A DNA stretch of 64,000 nt from Actinomadura formosensis NBRC 14204 (GTDB lineage Bacteria; Actinomycetota; Actinomycetes; Streptosporangiales; Streptosporangiaceae), in assembly GCF_001552155.1 (NCBI RefSeq), contig NZ_BCQQ01000002.1:37232-101231 (forward strand), read 5' to 3'. The position numbers were made by a program, and so were the translations under genes. The notes beneath the pieces are model-generated. The model saw nothing but the letters and a program-made list of their open reading frames with translations, made no database searches and was not told where the DNA came from. Shown here in pieces: positions 17,014-26,212 of this stretch (positions are counted from its first letter, which is position 1; each line of letters starts with the position of its first letter).

Positions 17014-18318
17014 ATGACGGGTGTGCTCTCCGGCCAGGACACGGCGCGGATCGACGACGCCATCGCCGAGCAGGCGGAGGAGGCGTTCGTCTTCCTTGAG
17101 CGACTGGTCGCCGCGCCGAGCACCCTGGGGCGGGAGGCGGCGGCGCAGACCGTGATCGCGGAAGAACTCACCGGCCTCGGCTTCGAGGTGCGGCGGGTGG
17201 AGATCCCGGAGGCGATCGCGGACGACCCGCTGGCGGGCATCCCCCAACTGCCCTACCGGGACCGATACGACGTCTACGGCACGCTCGGGGGCGGCACCGA
17301 CACCCCCGGGCTCCTGCTGAACGGGCACATCGACGTGGTGCCCGCCGAGGACGGGGAACTGTGGTCCTCCCCGCCGTTCGTCCCCACCCGGCGCGACGGG
17401 TGGCTCTACGGACGCGGCGCGGCCGACATGAAGTGCGGTTTCGCCATGGCGGTCCTGGCCCTGCGCGGACTGCGGGCGGCCGGTGTCGACCTCGCGCGCC
17501 CGCTGGGGTTCCTGAGCGTGGTCGAGGAGGAATGCACCGGCCACGGCACCCTCGCCGCCGGCCGGGCCGGCATCCTCGGCGACAACGTCCTGCTGATGGA
17601 GCCCACCAACCTGGACATCCTGCTGGGCGGCAGCGGCGTGCTGTGGGTCGACATCGAGGTGACTTCGGGCGGCGGCCACGCCGAGCGAGCCGACCGCTCC
17701 AGCAATCCCGTGCTCCTCCTCAACCGGGTCCTGGAGCGGTTGCGCGGTTTCGAGCGCACGCTCAACGAGCACCGCGACCCGGTGTTCGCCGGGATCGACC
17801 ACCCCTACAACGTGAACATCGGCCGGATGTCCTCGGGCGACTGGACCTCCAGCGTGCCCGCCCGGGCGCGGGCCTCGGTCCGGATCGGCTTTCCCCGGTC
17901 CTGGTCACCGGCCCGCGCCGAGCGCGAGGTCCGGGAGGCGATCGCCCGGGAGGCGGCGGCCGACCCCGTGCTCGCGGCGCGTCCCCCGGCGGTGCGCGCC
18001 TCCGGTTTCCGCGCGGAGGGCTACGCCCTGGACCCGGACCACCCGCTGGTCGAGGCGGTGGCGGCGGCGCACCGGGACGCCCACGGCGCCACCCCGGGGA
18101 CCTACGTGGTGGGCTCCACCACCGATGCGCGGTTCTACCTCAACCAGTTCGCCCGCCCCGCGCTGTGCTACGGCCCGAGGGTGCGCAACATGCACGGAGT
18201 CGACGAGGCCGTGGAACTCGCGAGCATCGTGACCGGAGCACGCACCCTCGCCCGGGTGATCCCCGCACTGCTGGCCGAATCCGGTTCTCCTGCCGCCGAG
18301 TACGAGGAGATTCTGTGA
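17014..18318 (+). CDS. M20 family metallopeptidase/deacylase (ArgE/DapE type)
   Basis: This 434-residue zinc amidohydrolase starts at the ATG at 17014 after AGGAAGG. Expected zinc-ligand motifs are NGHIDVVP, GRGAADMKCG and EEECTGHG, and the lid/dimerisation domain lies around residues 210-330. Members cleave N-acyl, N-carbamoyl or dipeptide amide bonds in the cytosol. Its stop overlaps the GTG of the GntR regulator (GTGA). A permease and a hydrolase follow, so the operon probably takes up and breaks down an amino-acid conjugate or small peptide. The substrate cannot be told from sequence. Confidence 0.85.
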   Translation: MTGVLSGQDTARIDDAIAEQAEEAFVFLERLVAAPSTLGREAAAQTVIAEELTGLGFEVRRVEIPEAIADDPLAGIPQLPYRDRYDVYGTLGGGTDTPGLLLNGHIDVVPAEDGELWSSPPFVPTRRDGWLYGRGAADMKCGFAMAVLALRGLRAAGVDLARPLGFLSVVEEECTGHGTLAAGRAGILGDNVLLMEPTNLDILLGGSGVLWVDIEVTSGGGHAERADRSSNPVLLLNRVLERLRGFERTLNEHRDPVFAGIDHPYNVNIGRMSSGDWTSSVPARARASVRIGFPRSWSPARAEREVREAIAREAAADPVLAARPPAVRASGFRAEGYALDPDHPLVEAVAAAHRDAHGATPGTYVVGSTTDARFYLNQFARPALCYGPRVRNMHGVDEAVELASIVTGARTLARVIPALLAESGSPAAEYEEIL

Positions 18319-19190
18319 CCGACCACCCTCCCGCCGGTGAGGACACCGCCCCCGCCATGCCCACCGGCACCCCCGACCTGTTCGCCGAGATATTCGCCGA
18401 AGACGAATCGCCGGATCTGCACCCGCTGTTCCAGCCGCTGCAGATGCCGTCCGCCGGGGAGCTGATCGCCGACCGGCTGGTCACCGCGATCGCGCTGGGC
18501 GGTTTCGTGCCGGGGCAGCGGCTGCCGAGCGAACGGGATCTGGCCGCCATGCTGGAGGTCAGCCGCTCCTCGGTGCGGGAGGCGATCCAGCGGCTCGGCG
18601 CCGAGGGCTATGTGACGGTCCGGCGGGGACGTACCGGGGGCGTCTTCGTCACCACGTCCTGGGGCCCGAACTCCGCCGAGAAGATCCGCAGGACGCTGCT
18701 GCCGACCTGGAAGGCGATGGAGCAGGTACTGGACTGCCGGGCCTGCACCGAGGAGATGATCGCCGGCATGGCGGCCCGCCGCCGCACCGACGACGACGTC
18801 ACCGCCATCCAGGACGCGCTGGAGGCGTACCGTGCCGCCGACGACGACCGGGAGGCGTCCCGGGCCGCCGACGAGGCGTTCCACCTGGCCGTGGTACGCG
18901 CCACCCACAACGTGTACCTGGTCAAGCTGAGCCAGCGGCTACGGCATGTGGTCAACCTCGGTTTCCGGAGCGAACCGTACAGCCGGGAACTGCGCCGGAC
19001 GGCGCTGCACCAGCACGCCTCGCTGGCCGAGGCGATCATCGGCGGGCGGGACGGGGAGGCCGGGGCCATCGCCGCCGGACACTTCACCCTGACCACCGAA
19101 TCCACCCTGCGCGACCTGGTCGCGCGGATCCGTGAGGACGGGCAGGCCCCGGAAGGAGAGACCACCCCGCCCGCCCCCGACCACGACTGA
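18315..19190 (+). CDS. GntR-family regulator, FadR (FCD) subfamily
   Basis: This 291-residue protein has a GTG start overlapping the preceding stop. A roughly 50-residue acidic extension precedes the winged helix-turn-helix, which holds GQRLPSERDLAAML and VSRSSVREAIQRL. The C-terminal FCD helical domain is an effector-binding fold that often uses metal-coordinating His and Asp residues (DEAFHLAVV, HASLAEAI). It probably controls its own operon through the palindrome at 16948-16968. Confidence 0.88.
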   Translation: MTDHPPAGEDTAPAMPTGTPDLFAEIFAEDESPDLHPLFQPLQMPSAGELIADRLVTAIALGGFVPGQRLPSERDLAAMLEVSRSSVREAIQRLGAEGYVTVRRGRTGGVFVTTSWGPNSAEKIRRTLLPTWKAMEQVLDCRACTEEMIAGMAARRRTDDDVTAIQDALEAYRAADDDREASRAADEAFHLAVVRATHNVYLVKLSQRLRHVVNLGFRSEPYSRELRRTALHQHASLAEAIIGGRDGEAGAIAAGHFTLTTESTLRDLVARIREDGQAPEGETTPPAPDHD

Positions 19191-19224
19191 CACCCAGTCG
19201 ATCCCCACAGAGAGAGGAAGCCTC

Positions 19225-20043
19225 GTGCCCATCGCGGCGGTCAACGACATCCAGATCAATTACCGGCTCGAAGGCGATGGCCCGGAGACGATCGTCCTCG
19301 TCAACGGCCTGGCCGACGACCTGAACACCTGGGACTACCAGGTGCCCGCCTTCCTTGAGGCCGGTTACCGCGTCCTGCGCTTCGACAACCGCGGTGTGGG
19401 GGAGACCAGCAAGCCGGAAGGCCCCTACACCAGCCGGATGCTCGCCGACGACGCCAAGGCGCTGGTGGACCATCTCGGCATCACCGACTTCCACCTCATG
19501 GGCACCTCCATGGGAGGCATGATCTCCCAGGAGTACGCCATCAACTACGGGAGCGACCTGCGTTCCCTGGTGCTGTCCTGCACCTACGCCGCCCCGGGCC
19601 CGTTCTGCTCCCGGCTGTTCACGGTCTGGGCCGAGCTGGCGCCCACCCAGGGCGTCCCCTTCATCATGCGCGAGGTGACGCTCTGGGCCTTCACCCAGGA
19701 CTTCTTCGAGACCCGCGGCGCCGATCTCGCGGCCTTCGAGGACGAGATGGCCGCCATGCCCTGGCCGGTGGAGGCATACCTGTCCCAGCTCAACGTCATC
19801 CGCGAGCACGACACCACCGACCGGCTGTCCCAGATCACCGTCCCCACCCTGGTCCAGGCCGGCGAGGAGGACATCCTCATCCCGGTCAGGCTCTCCCGCA
19901 GGCTGCACCAGGCCATCCCGGACGCGGAGTGGGCCACCACCCGAGGCGGACACGCCTGCCTCTGGGAGCACCCCGACCACTTCAACACGACTCTTCTCGA
20001 ATTCTGGGCCAGACACCGCCGCGCCACCTCACCGGCCGGCTGA
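19225..20043 (+). CDS. Alpha/beta hydrolase
   Basis: This 272-residue enzyme begins at a GTG 9 bases after AGAGAGGAAG. The nucleophile elbow is GTSMGG, the acid is likely in AGEEDILIPV and the base His lies in GGHACLWEHP, so the triad is complete. The family resembles 3-oxoadipate enol-lactonase-like and carboxylesterase-like hydrolases. As the third gene of the M20/GntR operon, it may act on an ester or lactone step of the same pathway. The substrate is not known. Confidence 0.85.
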   Translation: MPIAAVNDIQINYRLEGDGPETIVLVNGLADDLNTWDYQVPAFLEAGYRVLRFDNRGVGETSKPEGPYTSRMLADDAKALVDHLGITDFHLMGTSMGGMISQEYAINYGSDLRSLVLSCTYAAPGPFCSRLFTVWAELAPTQGVPFIMREVTLWAFTQDFFETRGADLAAFEDEMAAMPWPVEAYLSQLNVIREHDTTDRLSQITVPTLVQAGEEDILIPVRLSRRLHQAIPDAEWATTRGGHACLWEHPDHFNTTLLEFWARHRRATSPAG

Positions 20044-20060
20044 AAGCAAGGAGCACCACG

Positions 20061-21521
20061 TTGCCGCAGCACAGCACCCCCGGTGACAACGGGAGCAATG
20101 GGACCGCGCTCGGAAAACTCGGCCTTCTGGGCGTGATGATGCCCGGCCTCGCCCAGGTCGGGCCCTTCTTCAACATCCTCTTCAGCACGGTCCTCGTGGC
20201 CGGCCTGGTCGGCGTCTCGACCCCCCTGGTCTACCTCATCGCCATGTTCGGGATCGGCGCCACCGCCAACAGCTTCGCACAGTTCTCCCACAAGTACCCG
20301 AGTTCCGGATCATTCGTGACCTTCATCACCAGGGCCCTGGGCGCCCCGGTCGGTGTGGTGACGGGCGTGGTGGCGATGCTCGGATACATCATCGCCTTCG
20401 GCGGCATCTACGCCTTCGTCGGCGACTACATACGCCAGAACCTGCTCGGTGACGTCCACTTCACCGGGGCCACCGCACTGATCACCATCGTGTACGGCGT
20501 CCTGGTGCTCCTTCCGGCCATCCTCGGTCTCTCGTTCGGCATGCGCACCACCATCGCCCTCTACGTGGTGGAGATCGTGGTGCTGGCCATCTTCGTGATC
20601 GGCGTCCTGGTCCAGGGCGGCAAGGACGGCCTCAGCCTCCTCCCCCTCACCCTGCACGGAGTCGCCGATCCCAAGAGCCTCGCCCTGGCGCTGTCCCTCA
20701 CCGTGCTCGCCTACGGCGGCTTCGAGGCCGCGGCACCGTTCGCCGAGGAGACCGCCAACCCTCGCCGCAACGTGCCGATCGCCCTGCTCGCCAACGTCGC
20801 GATCAGCGGGCTCATCTACGTCCTCGGCTCCTACGCCCTGGTGCTCGCGTTCGGCGTGGACCACATGGACACGATGACCAAGGACCCCAACCCGTTCGTG
20901 ACCGCGGGCCACGCCTTCGTCCCCTTCGTGGCGGTCGCCGTCAGCTGGGTGTTCATGTCCAGCATCACCAGCTCCTACATCGCCGCCAACCTGGAGACCT
21001 CCCGGGTCATCGCGGCCGGCGCACGCGGGGGCCTGTGGTGGGGCGGCCTGTCCCGGCTGCACCCGAAGTTCGGCACGCCCTGGGTGGCGGTCGTCGGCTT
21101 CGTGGTGCCGAGCGTGGCGATCGGCGCGCTGTCCACGCTGTTCACCGACCCGGGCACGGCGGCCGGCTTCCTCGGCACCTACGGCACCATCGGCTTCCTG
21201 CTGATGTACGTGGTGACCAACGTCGCGCTGGCCGTCGAGTGGTTCAAGGACCGCCGTGCCGGGGAACACGGACACGTCTTCTCCCGGCTGATCTCGCCGA
21301 TCGTCGGAGCCCTGGTGCTGATCATCCCCTTCTGGGGCGACTTCCAGCCGGGTCAGGCCGCGCCCTACAGCTACCTGCCCGTACTGACGGTCCTGCTGAT
21401 CCTCGCCGGGTTCGTCTACATGTGGGTGCTGCGCAGCCGCAAGCCCCACGTCATGGCTCGGGCGGCCGCCCTCCTCAGCGGAGAGGAGCCCGACGAGAAA
21501 CCGGCCGCGGTCATCGACTGA
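20061..21521 (+). CDS. APC-superfamily amino-acid permease
   Basis: This 486-residue, roughly 12-TM transporter is read from a TTG at 20061, nine bases after AAGGAG; no better start exists in frame. It contains the APC signature around TM6-8 (YGGFEAAAPFAEETANPRRNVPIAL). It lies 17 bases after the hydrolase and ends the operon before a strong stem-loop. It most likely imports the amino acid or conjugate that the M20 enzyme processes. Confidence 0.87.
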   Translation: MPQHSTPGDNGSNGTALGKLGLLGVMMPGLAQVGPFFNILFSTVLVAGLVGVSTPLVYLIAMFGIGATANSFAQFSHKYPSSGSFVTFITRALGAPVGVVTGVVAMLGYIIAFGGIYAFVGDYIRQNLLGDVHFTGATALITIVYGVLVLLPAILGLSFGMRTTIALYVVEIVVLAIFVIGVLVQGGKDGLSLLPLTLHGVADPKSLALALSLTVLAYGGFEAAAPFAEETANPRRNVPIALLANVAISGLIYVLGSYALVLAFGVDHMDTMTKDPNPFVTAGHAFVPFVAVAVSWVFMSSITSSYIAANLETSRVIAAGARGGLWWGGLSRLHPKFGTPWVAVVGFVVPSVAIGALSTLFTDPGTAAGFLGTYGTIGFLLMYVVTNVALAVEWFKDRRAGEHGHVFSRLISPIVGALVLIIPFWGDFQPGQAAPYSYLPVLTVLLILAGFVYMWVLRSRKPHVMARAAALLSGEEPDEKPAAVID

Positions 21522-21538
21522 CCCGGCCGGCCCGCCGG

Positions 21539-21577
21539 CACGGCACCGGAGGATCGTTGCGATCCTCCGGTGCCGTG
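21539..21577. terminator. Strong bidirectional stem-loop
   Basis: A perfect 18-bp inverted repeat (CACGGCACCGGAGGATCG and its complement) with TTG loop lies between the convergent permease and MFS genes. It can serve both strands. Confidence 0.88.
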
Positions 21578-21582
21578 ATTGA

Positions 21583-23046
21583 TCAACGCCCTGCCTTGGA
21601 GCCGTGTTCGGCCGGGAGGCCGGACGGGGCCGCCGGGCCGGACCCGGGGCGGGCGGACCGCAGGGTGACGGCGGCCAGTACCGCACCGGCCAGGGCGATG
21701 AGGCCGGCGCCGAGGAAGGCGGCGGAGAAGCCGTCGGTGAGCGCGGGCAGATTCCCCGGCTCGTCGGCGCCCTGTGCTGCGGCGATGGCGGTCATCGCGG
21801 CCAGGCCCAGCGCCGAACCGACCTGGTAGCTGGTGTTGACGATGCCGGAGGCCAGGCCGCCCTCCTCGGGACGGGCGGAGGAGATGGCCGTCCCCAGGGA
21901 GGGGATGAAGGCCAGTGACATGCCCAGCGCCGCCACCAGCGAGGCGGGCAGGACGTCGACCTGGAAGTTCCCGTCGGGCCGGACGAACGACAGCCAGCCC
22001 ATGCCCGCCGCCAGCACCACCAGTCCGGCCACGGTCATCGCCTTGGGGCCGAACCGGCCGATGGCGCGCGGGGCCAGGGCGACCATCCCGATCATGATCA
22101 GCACGGTCATCGGCAGCAGCGCCGCACCCGAGGGGAAGGCGCTGTAGCCCAGCACCTGCTGCAAGTACAGGTTCAGGAAGAACCACATCGGGATCCACGC
22201 GCCGCCCAGCAGCAACTGGGCGAGGTTGGCCGCGCCCAGGTTGGGCGTACGGAAGATCGACAGCGGCATCAGCGGTTCACGGCGGGCCGCCTGGAACCCC
22301 AGGAACACCGCCAGCAGCATCAGACCGGCGGCCATCACTCCCCACGTCCGGGCCGAGGCCCAGCCGACCTCCGGGGCGCGGACGATCGCGTAGACCACGC
22401 CGCCCAGGCCGAGGGTGACGGTCAGCGCGCCCAGCACGTCCACGGAGCCGCGTGCCCCGGCGCCGCCGGCGGGCATCAGCACCGGCGCGGCGACCAGCGC
22501 CAGGACGGCGATCGGGATGTTGAGGTAGAAGATCCACGGCCAGGACACGTACTCGGTGATGACGCCGCCCAGGAAGACGCCCGCGGTGCCTCCGGCGGGG
22601 GCCGCCGCCCCGTAGAGGGCCAGGGCCCTGGTGAGTTCGCGCGGGTTGGCGCCGAACAGCATCATCAGCAGGGTCAGGGCCGAGGGCGCGATGAGCGCCG
22701 CGCCCACCCCTTGCACAGCGCGGCCGGTCAGCTCGACCGCCACGTTTCCGGCGGCTCCGGCCACGGCCGAGCCCACCAGCAGGATGAGCCAGCCGGTGCC
22801 GAACAGCCGGCGGGCGCCGAACAGGTCGGACAGGCGGCCGCCGAGCAGCAGCAGACCGCCGAAGGCGACGACATAGGCGTTGAAGACCCAGGACAGGTCC
22901 CCCTGGGAGAACCCGAGGTCTTCCTGGATCCGGGGAAGCGCCACCCCGATGATCGAGGTGTCCATGATCACCATGAACTGCGCCAGGGCTATCAGCGCCA
23001 GCGCCCACCAGTGGCGGGCGGCGGGTGCCGCGGACGAAACAGACAT
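21583..23046 (-). CDS. MFS drug-exporter-like transporter (DHA2 family)
   Basis: This 487-residue protein has about 14 TM segments. The ATG at 23046 sits five bases after AGGAG. Family motifs are MVIMDTSIIGVALP in TM1, GRLSDLFGARR between TM2 and TM3, and the motif C-like AAPAGGTAGVFLGG in TM5. These define proton-driven multidrug or small-molecule exporters of the EmrB/QacA group. Directly upstream are two TACCCC-N-GGGGTA boxes of the CsoR/CstR type, so its expression may respond to copper or to persulfide stress rather than to a drug. Confidence 0.85.
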   Translation of the reverse strand: MSVSSAAPAARHWWALALIALAQFMVIMDTSIIGVALPRIQEDLGFSQGDLSWVFNAYVVAFGGLLLLGGRLSDLFGARRLFGTGWLILLVGSAVAGAAGNVAVELTGRAVQGVGAALIAPSALTLLMMLFGANPRELTRALALYGAAAPAGGTAGVFLGGVITEYVSWPWIFYLNIPIAVLALVAAPVLMPAGGAGARGSVDVLGALTVTLGLGGVVYAIVRAPEVGWASARTWGVMAAGLMLLAVFLGFQAARREPLMPLSIFRTPNLGAANLAQLLLGGAWIPMWFFLNLYLQQVLGYSAFPSGAALLPMTVLIMIGMVALAPRAIGRFGPKAMTVAGLVVLAAGMGWLSFVRPDGNFQVDVLPASLVAALGMSLAFIPSLGTAISSARPEEGGLASGIVNTSYQVGSALGLAAMTAIAAAQGADEPGNLPALTDGFSAAFLGAGLIALAGAVLAAVTLRSARPGSGPAAPSGLPAEHGSKAGR

Positions 23047-23055
23047 GATCACTCC

Positions 23056-23104
23056 TACCCCTGGGGGGGTATCGACTGCCGAGGAATGTACCCCTAGGGG
23101 GTAT
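23056..23104 (-). promoter_or_regulatory. Two CsoR/CstR-type operator boxes before the MFS gene
   Basis: TACCCC-TGGG-GGGGTA (23056-23071) and TACCCC-TAG-GGGGTA (23089-23103) lie 10 and 43 bases upstream of the ATG. The pattern is the G/C-tract palindrome bound by CsoR-family repressors. Confidence 0.65.
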
Positions 23105-23523
23105 CAATTGCCAAGCCCTCGGCATCGACGCGATGCGCCAGGGGCGGGTGTCGCGGTGGAGTCTGCTTTGGCGTGGGCCATCCGGAGTAGCCGCGACCGG
23201 GGGAGGAGGGCGGCTGCTACCTGCACATGCTGCGACGCGAGGTGCGGCTATACCCCGTATGGGTAAGCGCCCTCACTGTGAGGACCGGTGCGCGCCGCAG
23301 CCGGCGGCTGGCAGGCGGGGCACCGCGATGCTCGGATCGGCGGGCTCCCGCACGGCGGCGCCTGTGCGGTTGTGACGGTGGTGCCGCCACTGGTGGCCTG
23401 CGATGGTGCGGCGTGGCGTCTCTGACGCCGGACGGCCGGCGGGCCGGCGTACCGGCCAAGGCGATGTCGGTACGCCGGCCCGCTCACCCGTCCACGACCT
23501 TGGTGCCGCTGTTGAGCCGCCGG
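23105..23523. other. Gene-free stretch with a third operator-like box
   Basis: No coding frame here has recognisable homology or a convincing start. At 23251-23265 TACCCC-GTAT-GGGTA repeats the operator pattern with a weaker right arm. No gene begins close to it, so it may be a relic of a lost regulator gene or a distal operator. Confidence 0.4.
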
Positions 23524-24729
23524 TCAGGCGCGGCCCCTGAGCATGCCGTGCCAGTAGAGGGCGGGCAGTCCGTAACGTTTGAGGTACCACATGTCGCGAC
23601 GCTCCTTCTTCAGGTTGATGAAGGGGATGGAAGGAGCGAGAGCGAGGTCGTAGTCGAATTCGGCGAGGAGCATCTTGTCGCGTGCCGTGACGAGCGGGCA
23701 GGAGGTGTAGCCGTCGTAGCCACCGGTGGGGGAGTGGCCCGTCATGCCGGCGATGAGGTTCCTGACGACGACGGGGGCCTGTTTGCGGACGGCCGCGCCT
23801 GTCTTGGACGTCGGCAGGTTGGCGACGTCGCCGAGGGCGTGGATGTTCGGGTAACGCGGGTGGACGAGGGTGTGGCGGTCGACCTCGACGTAGCCGTGGG
23901 GGCTGGCCGGGTCGGCGAGGGAGCTCGTTTTCACCCAGTCCGGGGCGCTTTGCGGCGGGGTGGCGTGGAGAAGGTCATAGGAGATCGTTTCCTTGCCGCC
24001 CGTGATGTGGTCGGCGAGTGTCAGTTCGCGGCGCTCGGGGTCGAGGGACAGGAGTTCCGTCTGGAGGCGGGTCTCGATGCCGTATCGGGCGGCGACCTTC
24101 TCCAGCTCGCGGGCGTAGGTCTCGACCTTGAACATCGTCGGCTCGGCAAGAGCGAGGACGATGCGGATGTCGTTCAGCCTGCCCTCCCGCCGCCAGTAGT
24201 CGGCGGCCAGATAGGCGATCTTCTGCGGGGCGCCGCCGCACTTGATCGGGCCGGCGGGGTGGGTGAACACGGCCGTGCCGGACCTGAGGTTCCGGATGAA
24301 CTCCCAGGTCTTCGGGGCGTACTCCGGGGAGTAGTTGCTGGATACGCCGTCGCGGCCGACCGATTCGGCGAGGCCGGGGACGGCGGCCCAGTCGAGCTGG
24401 AGACCGGGGGCCAGCACCAGGTGCTCGTAGCGGAGTTCGGTGCCGCTCGCGGTGGTGATCGTCCGGGCGTCGGGGTCGACGGCGGTCGCGGCGTCGCGGA
24501 TCCACTCCACGCCGGGCGGGATGACGGACCGCTCGGACCTGCGGGAGAGCTCGACGGTTGCCTGGCCGCCGCCGGCCAGGGTCCACAGCGGCTGGTACCA
24601 GTGGGTGTCGGAGGGGTCCAGGATCGTGATGCCGCTGACGCCCTTGCGGCGCAGCCTGGCGGCGACGGTGATCCCGGCGGTGCCCCCGCCGATGATCAGA
24701 ACATGGTGGTGGTTCGAGGTGGTGGACAT
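23524..24729 (-). CDS. sqr: Sulfide:quinone oxidoreductase
   Basis: This 401-residue flavoprotein has the N-terminal FAD motif LIIGGGTAGITVAARL. The two redox cysteines expected for SQR are present in GPIKCGGAPQK and GYTSCPLVT, and the family's NIHALGDVANLPTSKTGAA segment binds FAD. It resembles the mitochondrial-type (SQRDL) enzymes that oxidise sulfide to persulfide or polysulfide and reduce quinone at the membrane. It lies 70 bases downstream of the persulfide dioxygenase/rhodanese gene, so together they take sulfide through persulfide to sulfite and thiosulfate. Confidence 0.92.
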   Translation of the reverse strand: MSTTSNHHHVLIIGGGTAGITVAARLRRKGVSGITILDPSDTHWYQPLWTLAGGGQATVELSRRSERSVIPPGVEWIRDAATAVDPDARTITTASGTELRYEHLVLAPGLQLDWAAVPGLAESVGRDGVSSNYSPEYAPKTWEFIRNLRSGTAVFTHPAGPIKCGGAPQKIAYLAADYWRREGRLNDIRIVLALAEPTMFKVETYARELEKVAARYGIETRLQTELLSLDPERRELTLADHITGGKETISYDLLHATPPQSAPDWVKTSSLADPASPHGYVEVDRHTLVHPRYPNIHALGDVANLPTSKTGAAVRKQAPVVVRNLIAGMTGHSPTGGYDGYTSCPLVTARDKMLLAEFDYDLALAPSIPFINLKKERRDMWYLKRYGLPALYWHGMLRGRA

Positions 24730-24751
24730 GGATTACTTCCCCCGAAGTAGG

Positions 24752-24791
24752 GGCGCGCCCTGCCTGGGATAGGTCCCATGCAGGGCGCGCC
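24752..24791 (-). terminator. Intercistronic stem-loop between cstB and sqr
   Basis: A perfect 12-bp arm pair, GGCGCGCCCTGC and its complement, encloses 16 bases in the 70-base gap. It may attenuate transcription or set the cstB:sqr ratio. Confidence 0.5.
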
Positions 24792-24799
24792 GGGCTGGA

Positions 24800-26197
24800 T
24801 CAGGCTTCGGCCGGGGCGTAGGCCGCGGCCCAGGCGTTGTAGCCGCCGAGCAGGTCGGCGACCTCGGTGCGGCCGGCTCGGCGCAGCAGGCTCGCGGCGA
24901 CCGAAGAGCGGGCGCCGCCGGCGCAGTGGACGACGACCCGCCGGTCGGCCGGGACCTCGTCCAGCCGCCCGGGCAGCTGGGCCAGCGGGATGTTGACCGC
25001 CCCCTCGATCTTGCCGTTCGCCAGCTCGCCGGCGTTGCGGACGTCGATCAGCAGCGGCGGCTCGGCGCCGTCGAGCTCCTCGCGCAGGTCGGTGAAGGTG
25101 ATCCGCTCGGCCTGGGAGATCTGCTCGGGTGCCTGGGTGAAGGCGTCCTCGGGGTCGGCCAGGTAGCCGGCGGCCGTGTCCAGGCCGATCCGGGCGAGGC
25201 GGACGATGGACTCCTCCTCGCGCCCCTCGGGGGCGACCACGATGATCTCCTGCCCGGGCTCGATGACCATGCCGGCCTGCTCGGCGAACCGGCCGTCGGC
25301 GGGGATGTTGATCGAACCGGTGAGGTGGCCGGCGGCGAACTCCTGCGGGTCGCGGGCGTCGACGACGACCGCACCGGTGTCGCGGCGCGCGAGGACGTCG
25401 GTGAGGGACAGCTTCGTCAGGTGCGTCTCGATCTGCAGCAGCTCCCGCTCCCTGCGGTTGAGGAGCGCGTCGTAGACGAAGTACTTCGGGGCCGGGGGCT
25501 GGCCCTCGGTGACGATGTCGACGAATTCCTGCTCGCTCATGGGGAGGCAGGCGTAGTTGCTCAGCCGCTGCGCGCCGATGGTGGACTGCAGTTCGGTCGA
25601 GAGGTTCTTGCCGCAGGCCGAGCCGGCTCCGTGCGCGGGGAAGACCCGGGTCTGGTCCGGCAGGGCCATCAGCTTGTGTTGGACGGTGTCGTAGAGCATC
25701 TTGCCGAGTTCGTCGGCGGTGACGCCGATGGAGGCCAGCAGGTCCGGGCGGCCGACGTCGCCGATGAACAGGGCGTCCCCCGTCAGGACGCCGTAGGGCA
25801 CGGTGTCGTCGGAGTGCTCGAAGAGGAGGACGCTGATCGACTCGGGGGTGTGGCCCGGGGTCTCCAGGATCTCCAGGGTGACGTCGCCGAGGCTGATGCG
25901 CTCGCGATCGTGCAGCTCCCGAATCGGGAACTCGGCCTCGGCCCGCGCGCCGTAGCCGATCCACGCCCCGGTGCGGGCGGCCAGTTCCAGGTGGCCGGAG
26001 AGGAAGTCGGCGTGGAAGTGGGTGTTGATGACGCCTTCGATCCGCAGGCCGTTGGCCGCGGCGTCGTCGAGGTATTCGGAGATGTCCCGGCGCGGGTCGA
26101 CGATGACGGCGCGTCCGGTCTGCTTGTCGCCGATCAGATAGGAAGCCTGGGACAGGCACTCCAGGTAGTGCTGAGCGAAGTACATGCGGCTCTCCAT
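24800..26197 (-). CDS. cstB: Persulfide dioxygenase-rhodanese fusion (CstB-like)
   Basis: This 465-residue protein has three domains. Residues 1-240 form a metallo-beta-lactamase-fold persulfide dioxygenase with THFHADFLSGH and the later metal ligands in ETPGHT and TGDALFIGDVGRPD. Residues 260-350 are a rhodanese fold without the active Cys (VVAPEGREEES), a pseudo-rhodanese. Residues 365-465 are an active rhodanese with the CAGGARSS loop. This is the architecture of Staphylococcus aureus CstB, which converts persulfide to thiosulfate. A ribosome site AAAGGA precedes the ATG at 26197. The CsoR/CstR-like operator upstream agrees with persulfide control. Confidence 0.9.
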   Translation of the reverse strand: MESRMYFAQHYLECLSQASYLIGDKQTGRAVIVDPRRDISEYLDDAAANGLRIEGVINTHFHADFLSGHLELAARTGAWIGYGARAEAEFPIRELHDRERISLGDVTLEILETPGHTPESISVLLFEHSDDTVPYGVLTGDALFIGDVGRPDLLASIGVTADELGKMLYDTVQHKLMALPDQTRVFPAHGAGSACGKNLSTELQSTIGAQRLSNYACLPMSEQEFVDIVTEGQPPAPKYFVYDALLNRRERELLQIETHLTKLSLTDVLARRDTGAVVVDARDPQEFAAGHLTGSINIPADGRFAEQAGMVIEPGQEIIVVAPEGREEESIVRLARIGLDTAAGYLADPEDAFTQAPEQISQAERITFTDLREELDGAEPPLLIDVRNAGELANGKIEGAVNIPLAQLPGRLDEVPADRRVVVHCAGGARSSVAASLLRRAGRTEVADLLGGYNAWAAAYAPAEA

Positions 26198-26212
26198 TGC
26201 TCAGGTGTCCTT

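Noticed and set aside
23227..24750. A 507-codon plus-strand frame covering the sqr gene
   Set aside because: It is antisense to a protein with both SQR cysteines and the FAD motif.
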